Shown: positions 1 to 8,385, numbered from the stretch's first letter. The stretch is 10,314 nucleotides of DNA from Auxenochlorella pyrenoidosa (GCA_001430745.1 KQ482011.1:532001-542314), one strand, 5' to 3'. The notes: a model not told the origin generated them from the letters alone. Numbers and translations are program-made.

Positions 1-60
1 TGCCGCCCCCCCCCCCCCCACACACACACACACACCCACCACCCACCCACCCACCCACCC
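1..60. repeat. C-run and CA microsatellite in intron upstream of exon 1
   Basis: A run of C, then CA dinucleotides, then CCCA units, lies in the intron that ends at the acceptor at 108. Similar tracts recur in two other introns of this gene. Confidence 0.85.
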
Positions 61-108
61 GCCCCCCCACACACTCCTCTGAAATTGCCTGCCTGCTGCG
101 TACTGCAG

Positions 109-3100
109 GTTTCCCTCCACCGACACCTTCACCCTGTCCGACCCCAACCCCGCCCGCACGCTCAAGGCCAAGTCGGCGCCCACCAGCGTGGGGCTGCGCA
201 TCGTGCACGTGAACGACATCCACGCCCGGTGCGCCATGGTTTTTTTGTGTTCATTGTGCCATTATCGTTGATTTTTTCGGGGGCTAGCCCATGAACGACG
301 TTCATGCCCGGTGCGCCATGGGCCGGGCCGCGCCCTGCGCCTGGCCATAGGGCTGGCAGGAGCGGCTGGGTGCTACCCACCACCCAGCAGTGATCACCCA
401 TGATGGGCCCTCCCCCTTAGCAAGTCCTGCTGCTGGCCAGAAGCTACCTGCCCGCCAGCCTTTCCAGGGGCCAGCTGCCCGCTGGCAGGCACCGCCGCCG
501 CTCTTGCTTGCTTGCTTGCTTGCCTGCTTGCTTGTTTGGGCTTAAAGTCTGTCTATCCGCAATGGAACTTGCGACACAGACATCCCATCACCGCAAGCAG
601 AAGCGCCACATTTGCATCGCCGCGCACGGCATGGTTCTGAGGCTGCACCACCACCCCCGCCCCCACCTCACCCAACCCCCCATGCCCCCACCCCCAACCC
701 TGCCCACAGCATCGAGCCCTCTGATTCCTCCTTCAGGCTGGCAAAACCCTCTGAGTATAGTACCAGCTTTGGCGGCCTAGCCCGCGTGGCCGCTTACGTG
801 GCAGCGGCCCGCACCAAGGCAGCTGCTGCCGGGCAGGACATTTTGGTGTTGCACGCAGGTGGGCGCGTGGGCTGGCACTAGGCGAAGGCGATGACCTGCC
901 TCAGGGTTAACTTTTTGTTATTTTTCGGTCAAAGCTGCCCATCGTGTGCGGGGCAACCAAGCGCTGCTCGCATGTGGGCGGCGCCCAGCCTAGCGCCTGT
1001 GTGTGGGTGGGGTCGTGAAAGCAGATGACCGCTGGCGGGCATAGAGGCAGGTGATGCGGACAGGCTCACAGCAGTGGATTGCAGTCCCTTGACTGCCTTG
1101 ACTTGGAAGGGCCCGGCATTGCCAACAGGTCTTGCTGGCGCGTCCAGAGGAGCAGGTATGCACGCCCAGGGCACCGCCGCTCCGCACAAGCTCTCCTTCT
1201 GCAAACCCCGCCATCCCAACAACCCTCTCATCCTTTTGCCCGCAGGCGACCAGTTCACCGGCACCCTCTGGGACAGCCTGTACCTGCAAGAGGGCAACTT
1301 CTCTGTGGCTGGCCTGCTGAACATGATTGGCTTCGACGCCATGGCAAGTGTGGCGGGATGGGGCTGGGCGGGGGGGGGCTAGGGATTGACTGTGCTGCAG
1401 CAGACGCGGCGGGCACTTTGCCATGACCCGCAACGCATCTCAGTTAATTGTGTTCCGATCGCATCAATACCCGGCTTGTCCTGGCTGCAGGCGATTGGCA
1501 ACCACGAGTTTGGTGCGTGAAAGCATGTACCTGCACCCAGCTCAGCGTGCTTGCCTGCTGAGGAATGCAACCTTGCGGCCAGAAAGTGGGCTGCCTTATG
1601 CCTGCCTCCTGCCATATGACTATGTCCTTCCAGTGATGTTCTGTTGCTGCAACAACCCACAACGCAAGCCCTCCCCGCTGCCCCGCAGACTACGGCAACA
1701 ACGTCCTGGCGGGCTTTGCTGGTGCTCTGAACGCCCCGCTGATCAGGTGGGGGCAGCAGTGGCAGGCAGCTGGGCACAGCTGGCTCCAGCTGGGTCATCA
1801 CAAGGGCAAGGCAAGGGCCCAGCGCCGCAGCGCCTGTTCTGTTGGGCGCGCAGGGCAAGACGCGCAGAGGCTTTTCCTCATGAAAACGTGGACCCCCCCC
1901 CCCCCCACCCCACCCCCCGCCCCCGCCCCTGCGGCCCCCAATGCACACAAAGGGGACGGGCAGGCGGGGTCCCGCACACGCACACACACCGCACACGCAC
2001 GCACACACGCGTACACACGTACACACCCGCACACGCACGCACGCACGCGCACACGCACACGCGCCCGCACACACGCACCGCCCCGCCGCAGCTGCAACGT
2101 GGATGCCTCTGCATCTCCAGTCCTGGGCTCCAAGGTGTCCCCCTACGTGGTGCTGACCCTGCCGCTGAGCGGCAGGAAGGTGGCCATCATCGGCCTGACC
2201 CCGGACAACACTCATATCATCTCCTCGCCCGGTGGGCGCAGCTGCTGGGGAGGGGGCAGCCTGCCTTGCCGCGGCTTGGCCATGGGCCGGCTCACAAACC
2301 TCACTAATAAGAAAACCATTCATAATTCACATGCTGGTGCAGACGCAACAGTGGCGCTACTTCCCCCTCCACCCCCGCCTTTGAGGGGTTAGCCGCCGGC
2401 AGCCGCCGTTCCGGCAGCGCACCGTGCACTCACACTCCCCCTCTCTCTCGCCGTGTCGACACAGGTGTGGACGTCACCTTCCTGCCCATTGCCGCTGCCC
2501 TCCCCGGCTGCATCGCCTCAGCCAAGGCCGAAGGCGCCGAGATGATGATCCTGCTCTCGCACGTGAGCTCGTATCGCCTCTGCCGCCCCGCAGTGGGGCA
2601 GATCTGGCGACGCAAGCCCGGCCGGCCATGCTCATGTCATGCTCGCAGTTGGTGTAGCCATGTGTCGCGCGCTTTCTTGCGGCCCCGCACCCGGATCGTG
2701 CCTTTCTCATGCTGCAGAGCGGGTACAGCACCGATCTGGGCATTGCCGCCAAACCTGCCTACAAGGAGATCGATCTCATCATCGGTGGGTGGGCCCCATG
2801 GATGCCTGCACTTATTTTGGCTTAGGCTGGAAGGATACTACTGGGCAGGCAGGTCGGGCTGGGCAGCATGCCGGGTAGACAAGCATCGCGGCTCACAATG
2901 AACGCACCAGCCGACGCACTCAGGGAGGGTCACCCTGGTTGCAGCTTTTGCGCTTGCCTGCCGATGTGCCCGCTGCTCTGCCCGGCCCCGCAGGCGGCCA
3001 CTCCCACACCTTCCTGTACGGCACGCCTGCGCCGGCTGGCCAGCCCCAGGTGCCCCGCAGCCCCCTGCCCCTGCTCATCGGCAGCGAGCGGGAGTCGAAT

Positions 3101-6100
3101 GCTGCGGGCGGGCCGTTCCCCACCAACGTGCTGTCTGGCAACAAGACCATCCCCATCACTCAGGCCCTGTGGGGCTCTCGGTAGGCGGCTGCTGGATTCA
3201 CAGCCCTGGCTGGCAATTCCTACAGCCTTTTGTATGTTGCAGATGCGGGTCGTGGCGTGCATCCAGCGGCGCTGCCAGCGACGCACCGCTGGCGCGCGCC
3301 CTGCCTGGATGTGATGCAAACGTGGCACCCGCGGCGACCTGCCTCACTCTCGTTGCATGGCCTCCCTCCACCCGGCGCGCACCACCCCTGGCCCCTCCCT
3401 CCTTCCCTCCCCGCAGCTACCTGGGCAGCCTGTTCACCCGCTGGGATCTTGCAGGCAACCTGCAGAGCTGCACCGGCAGACCGGTCCTGCTGGGCGGCTC
3501 AGACACGGCAAACCCGGTAGCCGACGACGCAGCTGTTGCAGCGGCGGTTGCCGCGCTGCGGGCGCCGCTGGCGGCGGTGGCAAACTCGACCGCAGTGGGT
3601 GAGAAGTTCCGTTCCATCCCAGAAATCTTATCTTAAAGGGAAAATGAAGCTCTGTGTGTGGTGTGGCGGTGTGTGGGGGTGGGTGGCGGGCTGCCTGCAG
3701 GCGGTCTTGCTGGCGCGCTCGCCAGCTGGGCAGACCGCGAGCGGGTGCTTGGATGCCAGCCCCACCTCATCAGCTCGAAACGCCCGATATGCGCCCTCTG
3801 CGCCGTCGTGGTCGTGTGCGAGCGAGGGGGAACGCGGGGGCCAGGGGGTGGGAGGTGGGGGGGCTCCTGTTCGCGCCGCAAACAGGACACACACACACAC
3901 TGCACCCACACGCGCACACACCACCACCGCCCACATCCACCCCGACTCCACCCACACCCACACCCGAGTGCAGGCCGGCTGGTGACGCCCCTGCGGGGGC
4001 CCTCCGACATCATCATCCGCCGCAACCAGGAGACCAACGCAGGCAACCTGGTGTGCGAGGCGCTGGCGTATGCCGCCACCACCGGCGTGGTGAGTGCGCT
4101 TGTGTGTGCTGTGCGGGCCCGCGCTTGCGTCACTGTTGGCGCCGGTGCGCACGCCCTGGTCCGCCCCCCGGCCCGCCACTCACCGGCTTCATTCCCGCTC
4201 CTTTCATGCATTGGCCGCCGCCCTGCAGCCCGCCGCTGCGGCTGTGCTGAAGGCTTACCCCACCCTGCCCGTCCTCTGCCTTGTGAACTCGGGCGGCATC
4301 CGGTCCGACATCCCCGCCGGCAATGTCAAAATGGCGTCGATCAACGAAATGCTGCCATTTGGAAGCACGTGAGTGCGCATGCCTAACTGCCCCCTGTCCC
4401 GGTCCACCAGGGCCTACCATGCGGGGTGACTGTGACACGCCACCCAGCATGCTGCTGGCACACCCTGGGGGCCAGAGACTTCCTGGGGGGTGCCAGCTCT
4501 GCCGGTCAGTGCTTTGTGCCTACCTCCTGTGCCTTGGGCTGCCCTGCTGGCGTCCAACTGCCACCTTGCTGAACACCCCACCCGCCCTCCTGCCCGCAGC
4601 CTGGTGCCGTTGCGCATCTCGCCCGCCGTCCTGCTCTCCTCCCTGAACAACGGCCTGTCTGGCTGGACCGGCGACAGCAACGCGCTGGGCCGCTTCCCGC
4701 AGGTGCGACGCCTACCCAGCACGCCTGCTGCCACCCAGCACGCCTGCCGCCACTCAGCACACCTGCTACCAAACGCCCATGGCTGTGGGGGACCTGCACA
4801 GCATGCCACATTGACGTGCCTGCCTGGAGTTCTGCCCGCAGCTCGGCCCAGCTGGTCCAGTTGGCTGCCCCCTGCACCTGCCCTCCTGTCTCGCTGCAGA
4901 TTGGCGGCATGCGCTTGGCCTTTGATCCCACCGGCCCCAACAGGTATCGCCGCCTGATTGATGCCGTGCTGTCCAGCCTGCCCGGCAGCCCCTCGCTGAA
5001 GACGTACCGCGGTGACCTGCTGCTGCTGACCACCAGTTATGTGGCCACCGGCGGCGACAAGTGAGCCTGGGGTCGGGTGGCCCGCAGGCACCTTCCGGTG
5101 CCACAGGTGCCGCTTTGGCGCGCGAGGGGTTGGGGAGGGTTCTCCTGGTTTGGGCCCCACATCCTGCTGCCGCCGGCCTGCCCAGACAGCCGCCTCACTC
5201 CTGCTGGCTGAGCCCGCATGCTGTGCCCATCCCCGATGCAGTTACACCGCTCTGGCCGGCGTGCCCATCCTGCTGGATACTTCTCTGGGCGACGCCCAGA
5301 TTATTGCCGATTTCATGACGGCCAAGTCCCCGGTCAACGTCACCAAGGATGGGCGCATCGCCAACTGCGCCACCGACGCCAGCCCGCTGTGCCCGCTGCG
5401 GGCGCCGCCGCCCTCGCGCCGGCGCCCACCCCCTCCCTCGCCTCGCCCGCCATCTCCACGCCCCCTGGTGCCCTTCACAAGTGAGCAAATGCAAGATCAG
5501 GAGCTCCATGCAGCATGGCCAACGCGCTGCGCTTGCCCCACCGCCCTGCTGAATCGGGTCAGAAAGGGGTCAGAAGGGTTGGTGCCACCCAGCAAGGTCA
5601 GTCCTGCCGCTTCTGTTCCCTCCTGTGCAGGGATCAACCTCAAGGGCAAGCCGACGCTCATCTCTTCGGGCCCTCTCTCGCCCAGGCCTGCTGCCCTGGC
5701 CATTGATGACAAGCTCTACACCTGGGCTCAGACCAAAGCTCAGGCAAGCCGCTGGAACGTTGATCATGCTTGTGTGGTATGACCATTCAGAATGGCCAGG
5801 CAGGGGATGGCGATCAGATATGCGGCCGGCTTCGCATGCTTTCCGAGATGTCTATTTGCGCCGCCGCCGCACCGCTGCGAACCCCACTGCCACCAATACC
5901 GCCGCCGCGCTCGCCTGCCTCTGTTCTTCCGCTGGACACCATGCGCCGCGGCAGCTCCCGCCTGCGGCGCGGCCGACCGACTGGTTTTCCCTCTGGCTTT
6001 GCTGCAGCGCACACCGTGGATCAGCATTGACCTGGGCAGCACTTTCGAGGTGCAGAAGGTGGTGATAACCCCGCCGGCGGCCCTTTTCGGAACCCCCGCG

Positions 6101-6788
6101 ACCACCCCTGCCCACACCTTCACCGTGAGAGCTGGGGGACTGCAGAGCGGCAGTTTGTGGCCGAGTTGGCCAAAACCTGGCGCGCTGGTCGCCTTGAAGC
6201 ATGAGTCAGAAGCGTGCCTCACGCGTGCAGGCTGGCATGCAGCGCTGGCACACCCTGCCTGTGCTTATGACGTCACCATGCCGTGTGGCCCTCCGCAGGT
6301 GCGCGTGACCCTCACTAAGTCAGCAGCGAACCCCGCCCAGCCTGACGCTGGCATCGATCGCAGGTGGGGCGCGCACATGTGTTCTAGCTCAGGCGCCGAA
6401 CTTGGGGGACGCGGCAGTGCGGCTCCTGGTATCTGAGGTGCCCAGCTGTGCTGCATGCGTGCCACCCTGCCTGGCTGAGAACCCATGGCGTTAGTGTGGC
6501 CCAAGGACCTCTCTGAGCCGCGGCCGCAGTTTGACCAAACCACATCCCCTCGCTGCTCCTCGCAGGGCCACTGCGCTGTGCTCAACTGCTCGCGGCCCGC
6601 TCGCGCCGGCCGCTCCTGCGAGTGTTTCCTGTGGCAGCATCAAGGCCGGGAGGTTTGTGGCTGCCCCCAAGAAGGGGCGCTACGTGACGGTCGAGCTGTC
6701 GTCCCGCGTGGCGGGGGCCACGTCCACGCTGGCGCTGGCCGAGATTGGGGTCTTTGTGCGCCGTGAGTGTCCGGCATTGCGGCGCTGA
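109..6788 (+). CDS. Secreted-type 5'-nucleotidase with C-terminal lectin/F5-8C-like domain (5' partial, 19 visible exons)
   Basis: Probably hydrolyses extracellular nucleotides to nucleoside and phosphate (family knowledge). Exons by splice and frame continuity: 109-228, 710-858, 1246-1343, 1491-1512, 1689-1746, 2092-2231, 2465-2562, 2718-2784, 2994-3180, 3417-3598, 3974-4089, 4229-4368, 4600-4702, 4900-5060, 5242-5480, 5631-5743, 6008-6124, 6299-6363, 6566-6788. Together they encode about 798 residues with no internal stop. Order: metallophosphatase (residues ~30-313), 5'-nucleotidase C-terminal domain (~375-590), Pro-rich linker (~597-626), galactose-binding-like domain (~627-790). Exon 1 starts at an acceptor in phase 2, so at least one upstream exon, presumably with the signal peptide, lies outside the window. 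Introns after 1343 and 5743 appear to be GC-AG. The stop at 6786-6788 assumes the GTGAGT at 6763 is not used as a donor. Certain about the family; less certain about the last residues and the 5743 junction. Confidence 0.88.
210..321. repeat. 30-bp direct repeat of the exon 1/intron 1 junction flanking a 52-bp AT-rich insert
   Basis: Positions 210-239 and 292-321 match at 27 of 30 bases; the three differences are all transitions. The first copy contains the catalytic NDIHA codons and the splice donor at 229; the second lies inside intron 1 with an identical copy of the donor (311-312). Between them, 240-291 is unusually AT-rich, with T runs at 240-246 and 271-276 and a palindrome GGGCTAGCCC at 281-290. 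Reading exon 1 through the first donor meets a TGA before the second copy, so the second copy is not an alternative coding end. Confidence 0.8.
504..537. repeat. CTTG/TTGC tetranucleotide microsatellite in intron 1
   Basis: Consecutive CTTG units with one CCTG interruption, within the intron between exons 1 and 2. No function is apparent. Confidence 0.8.
1344..1490 (+). other. Probable GC-AG intron 3
   Basis: Exon 3 must end after the ATG codon at 1341-1343 for GFDAM to join AIGNHEF of the micro-exon in phase 0. The intron then starts GCAAGT and ends CTGCAG. The nearest GT (1348) would shift the frame and destroy the GNHE motif. GCAAGT is the standard non-canonical GC donor. Confidence 0.8.
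1491..1512 (+). other. 22-bp micro-exon encoding the catalytic GNHE motif
   Basis: Bounded by CTGCAG at 1485-1490 and a GTGCGT donor at 1513. It encodes AIGNHEF plus the first base of the Asp codon completed by exon 5 (GAC TAC GGC). The Asn-His pair is essential in this enzyme family, so skipping this exon would inactivate the enzyme and, because 22 is not a multiple of three, shift the frame. Confidence 0.85.
1893..2080. repeat. C-run and ACAC/ACGC microsatellite in intron 5
   Basis: A C-rich tract (about 1893-1930) is followed by irregular CA/CG dinucleotide repeats (about 1973-2080) running almost to the acceptor at 2091. The spurious open frames across it on both strands (Thr-His-rich on +, Val-Cys-Arg-rich on -) come from the repeat. 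Confidence 0.85.
3885..3966. repeat. CA-rich microsatellite in intron 10
   Basis: CA dinucleotides and CCCACA/CCACC units fill the 3' third of intron 10, ending only a few bases before the acceptor at 3973. Confidence 0.85.
3974..5390 (+). other. 5'-nucleotidase C-terminal (substrate-binding) domain, exons 11-15
   Basis: Family-typical blocks appear in the expected order: NQETNAGNLVCEALAYA (exon 11, like the NLGNLIADA block of the family), LVNSGGIRSDIPAG (exon 12, the NSGGIR loop), NEMLPFGST joined to LVPLRIS (exons 12-13), GRFPQ joined to IGGMRLAFDP (exons 13-14), and GGDN joined to YTALAGVPILLDTSLGD (exons 14-15). In the family this domain holds the nucleoside base and rotates against the metal domain. 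Exon 10 (3417-3598) before it encodes the usual loop and an Ala-rich helical connector ending in NSTAVG, which joins GRLVTPLRGP of exon 11 in phase 1. The domain looks complete, with no frameshift or stop. Confidence 0.9.
4714..4770. repeat. 19-bp tandem repeat, three copies, in intron 13
   Basis: Three adjacent 19-bp units with consensus ACCCAGCACGCCTGCYGCC begin 11 bp after the donor at 4703. The third copy has several substitutions. This is a small minisatellite within a 197-bp intron. Confidence 0.8.
5360..5480 (+). other. Proline-rich, Ser-Pro linker between catalytic and lectin-like domains
   Basis: The 3' part of exon 15 encodes a Cys-containing junction (NCATDASPLCP) followed by about 28 residues made almost only of Pro, Arg, Ser and Ala, with repeated PPSPR units. 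This composition resembles the hydroxyproline-rich shafts of volvocalean pherophorins and other algal wall glycoproteins, which supports an extracellular protein. The two Cys may form a small loop closing the catalytic part; that is inference. The exon ends at a canonical GTGAGC donor at 5481. Confidence 0.75.
5631..6788 (+). other. Galactose-binding-like (F5/8 type C or F-type lectin) domain, exons 16-19
   Basis: A beta-sandwich carbohydrate-binding module fused to the nucleotidase. Exon 16 opens with INLKGKPTLISSGP and continues AALAIDDKLYTWAQ, the usual start of F5/8C and fucolectin domains (N-L-G-K-P...S-S, A-I-D, T-W). Exon 17 gives TPWISIDLGSTFEVQKVVIT, matching the family's W-x-x-DLG-x-x-x-x-x-V-x-I core. 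Exon 18 continues with RVTLTKSAAN. Exon 19 gives GSIKAGRFVAAPKKGRYVTV and ends LALAEIGVFVR, the family's closing L-x-L-x-E-x-x-V-F strand. Length (about 160 residues) fits. Whether it belongs to the F-type lectin or the discoidin branch cannot be settled by eye; the His-Arg-Arg fucose triad was not identified. It may bind the alga's own wall glycans or particulate organic matter (inference). Confidence 0.72.
5744..6007 (+). other. Probable GC-AG intron 16
   Basis: CAG at 5741-5743 is followed by GCAAGC, and the intron ends TTTGCTGCAG at 6007. The junction joins WAQTKAQ to RTPWISIDLG in phase 0. A GT donor 15 bp downstream (GTTGAT at 5759) would also keep the frame and add ASRWN, but it fits the donor consensus poorly. 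Confidence 0.55.
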
Positions 6789-7086
6789 GCATGGCAGGGC
6801 GCATCTGTGCTGCGGCGTGTTCCAGCTGCCTCCCCCACCGGCTGCCCAGCCACGTTACGGCGAGCGCCTCTGCAGCCGGCCAACCGCTGACTTTCCGTCC
6901 CATGCATCCTCCCTGGCTGCTGCAGCTGCAAAGTGATGGACGCGGTTGTGCCGTGGTGCAGGTGCAGCCTGAGCATTGCAAGCCAGGTTTGAGCTGCGCC
7001 TTTCCAAGTGTACCATTTGATTTTGAAGGGAGCTCGCAGGCACTGCAGGGCCTGCCATGTACTGTGCATGTTTGGAGGTGCTTGTC
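6789..7086. other. Spacer after the stop of gene 1 (probable 3' UTR and flank)
   Basis: No coding signal was recognised. It presumably contains the 3' UTR of the nucleotidase gene. No TGTAA motif, the polyadenylation signal common in chlorophytes, was seen here on the + strand, so the transcript end is not placed. If the GTGAGT at 6763 is a real donor, a small last exon could lie here, for example after the CTGCAG ending near 6876, but no domain is missing that would require it. Confidence 0.4.
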
Positions 7087-7690
7087 AGCGCGGCCTTAGC
7101 CATGGCGCTTGGCAGCCGACAGCCGTCGCGCCAACCCTGGGCCCAGCAGCTGGCAGCAGGCCTAGCAGCAGCAGAGGTGCGGCTGGACCTCAACAACCCC
7201 GCCCAATCAACCTGGCAGCACTCCAAAACGTCTGCCAAACGCGGCAGCTCCAGCAGCTGCAGGATGCGGCCTCCCGCCCGGCGCCAGCAAGCTGCAGCAC
7301 AACATGCTGGGCGTGCAGGGCAGCCAGCTGGAGGCAGCGAGCATGTGGAAACCGGCATCCTACCTGACCGGCGTGCACGAACACCGCTTAGCCAAGTGGG
7401 TCACAGGCTCCCACTGGTGGGCCGAAGAGACCGGGCAGTGGCAGCACCTGCCCCGAAGCAGCGGCTCTGCCCTCACTGCTGTGGTGGCACAGAGACAGTT
7501 GCACACATGATTTTCCACTGCCCGTTGTACGCAGCCCTGCGTGCCCGCTTCTCAGTGCTGTTTGAGCCTGGCCACTCCACACTGCATGCTTTCTTCCAGC
7601 AGCAGCCCCTCACCTAGCCAGCTTTGCCGCCACCTGCCGCCGTTTGTGGCAGGAGGCCACCTCTGCTCAGGGCGACACATGTGGGGCATG
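7087..7690 (+). mobile_element. Degenerate 3' end of a non-LTR (LINE) retrotransposon ORF, frameshifted
   Basis: Conceptual translation gives the C-terminal region of a LINE reverse-transcriptase polyprotein in broken pieces. About 7196-7285 (frame 3) reads NLAALQNVCQTRQLQQLQ; from 7286 (frame 2) SKLQHNMLGVQGSQLEAAS, then YLTGVHEHRLAKWVTGSHWW and WQHLPR; from about 7460 (frame 1) KQRLCPHC, then ETVAHMIFHCPLYAALR; from about 7610 (frame 3) HLASFAATCRRLWQEA. The CPHC...H...C pattern is the zinc knuckle found near the end of many algal LINE ORFs. At least three frame changes plus an in-frame stop (TAG near 7615) mean it is dead. The reverse-transcriptase core and endonuclease are not in the window, as expected for a 5'-truncated copy. 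No poly(A) tail or target duplication was recognised. Exact limits are uncertain. Confidence 0.75.
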
Positions 7691-8385
7691 TATGCCCCGC
7701 ACCAACCCCCCACAGCCCACCTCCTGCAACCCGTGCGTGGATGCTTGAGGTTGAAGACAGTGCTGCGACCCAATTGTGAATGTGTGCGCTGCCAGGAGCG
7801 TTGACAGGCAGTGCCGCTGGCGGCGGCGGTGGCTCAAGCCAGAGTTCAAGCCGTCAGCTGGTGCCGGCAACGCAGGATCGGCCAGCAGACAGGTAAAGTA
7901 GTTGAGTTCTTTATAGCTTGGTTTGAATACGCCGGGAGAGCACCAAGGAATTTTTCGAACAAAGAGGACGCAGCACGCGCACCACAAATTCCCCACTGGA
8001 GGAAGATGCCAATGAGCGTGGCATTATCAGTGCGAAATCGAACACTGCTGACATCGTGCAGGCAGCCTGGATCGCCTAATAAGGCGTCCTTCTCCTTGAA
8101 AGCAAGGTGCGCCCCTACTGGGTTGTCTGCCCGCGTTCTCCGGTCGGTTCTGCACAATCGGGCCTCGCCCTGGCATTTCCCATGTACTTCTGGCAGCCCT
8201 AAATGTGCCGATTGCACTGCAACGCCCGCTGGCGGTCGTCATCACCCAGCGCAGCCTGTGGATGGTCCCACCCTGTTCTGTTTACCTTTTTGCGCCGCTT
8301 GCGATCGCCGTATGAACACATTCATACTCGCTAGCATGTGTTGAATCAGTCCGCCCGCCCCTGCCAACCACAGGAGAGGCCCAGC
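7691..8385 (+). promoter_or_regulatory. Upstream region of gene 2 (probable promoter and 5' UTR), no gene recognised
   Basis: No conserved protein was recognised on either strand. From about 7880 to 8340 the base composition is visibly less GC-rich than the rest of the window. Two small hairpins can be read: CGCCT-AATA-AGGCG at 8073-8086 and GTATGAA-CACA-TTCATAC at 8310-8327, the latter about 60 bp before the start codon. No convincing TATA box was placed at a suitable distance. The start context AGCATGGCG at 8383-8391 is good for a eukaryotic start. Promoter function is inferred from position only. Confidence 0.4.
8310..8327. other. Short perfect hairpin upstream of gene 2 start
   Basis: A 7-bp inverted repeat (GTATGAA / TTCATAC) is separated by CACA, about 60 bp upstream of the ATG at 8386. 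It could be a factor-binding palindrome or a 5' UTR hairpin. A repeat this short can also arise by chance. Confidence 0.3.

Larger units (their letters stand above)
109..3180 (+). other. Calcineurin-like metallophosphatase domain of the 5'-nucleotidase (exons 1-9)
   Basis: This half binds the two catalytic metal ions. The joined exons carry every expected ligand motif in order: LRIVHVNDIHAR at the end of exon 1 (Asp and His, codons near 214-222), GDQFTGT opening exon 3 (1246), GNHEFDYG split between exon 4 (1491-1512) and exon 5 (1689), ILLSH at the end of exon 7 (2548-2562), and GGHSHTFLYG opening exon 9 (2994). In UshA/CD73-type enzymes these supply the metal-bridging Asp, the metal-binding Asn/His and the substrate-facing His. 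No key residue is missing, so an active enzyme is expected. Exon 6 adds the core strand LSGRKVAIIGLTPDNT, with the usual spacing before GVDVTFLPIAAAL of exon 7. The residues before LRIVHV (FPSTDTFTLSDPNPA) are not part of the fold and match gene 2. Confidence 0.92.

Noticed and set aside
281..290. Palindrome GGGCTAGCCC as a possible operator
   Set aside because: It lies inside an intron within the small AT-rich insert, and a single 10-bp palindrome is weak evidence of a binding site.
504..537. Regularly spaced short repeats considered as a CRISPR-like or regulatory array
   Set aside because: They are simple tetranucleotide slippage repeats with no spacers, inside an intron.
1379..2323. Long open frame on the minus strand (314 codons)
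   Set aside because: It crosses exons and introns of gene 1, is Cys/Val/Arg-rich only because it runs through the CA repeat, and has no recognisable domain.
3692..3850. Possible extra exon in intron 10 starting after CTGCAG (GGLAGALASWADRERV...)
   Set aside because: The frame joins, but the sequence does not fit the 5'-nucleotidase fold, and exon 10 joins exon 11 directly in phase 1 to give the expected NSTAVG-RLVTPL connector.
4844..4899. Upstream extension of exon 14 after the CCCGCAG at 4843
   Set aside because: Joining exon 13 (GRFPQ) straight to IGGMRLAFDP at 4900 gives the normal family spacing; the extension would insert about 19 unrelated residues.
7846..8217. Minus-strand open frame of 123 codons in the gene 2 upstream region
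   Set aside because: No recognisable motif and no clear exon signals. I could not separate it from chance in a GC-rich genome.
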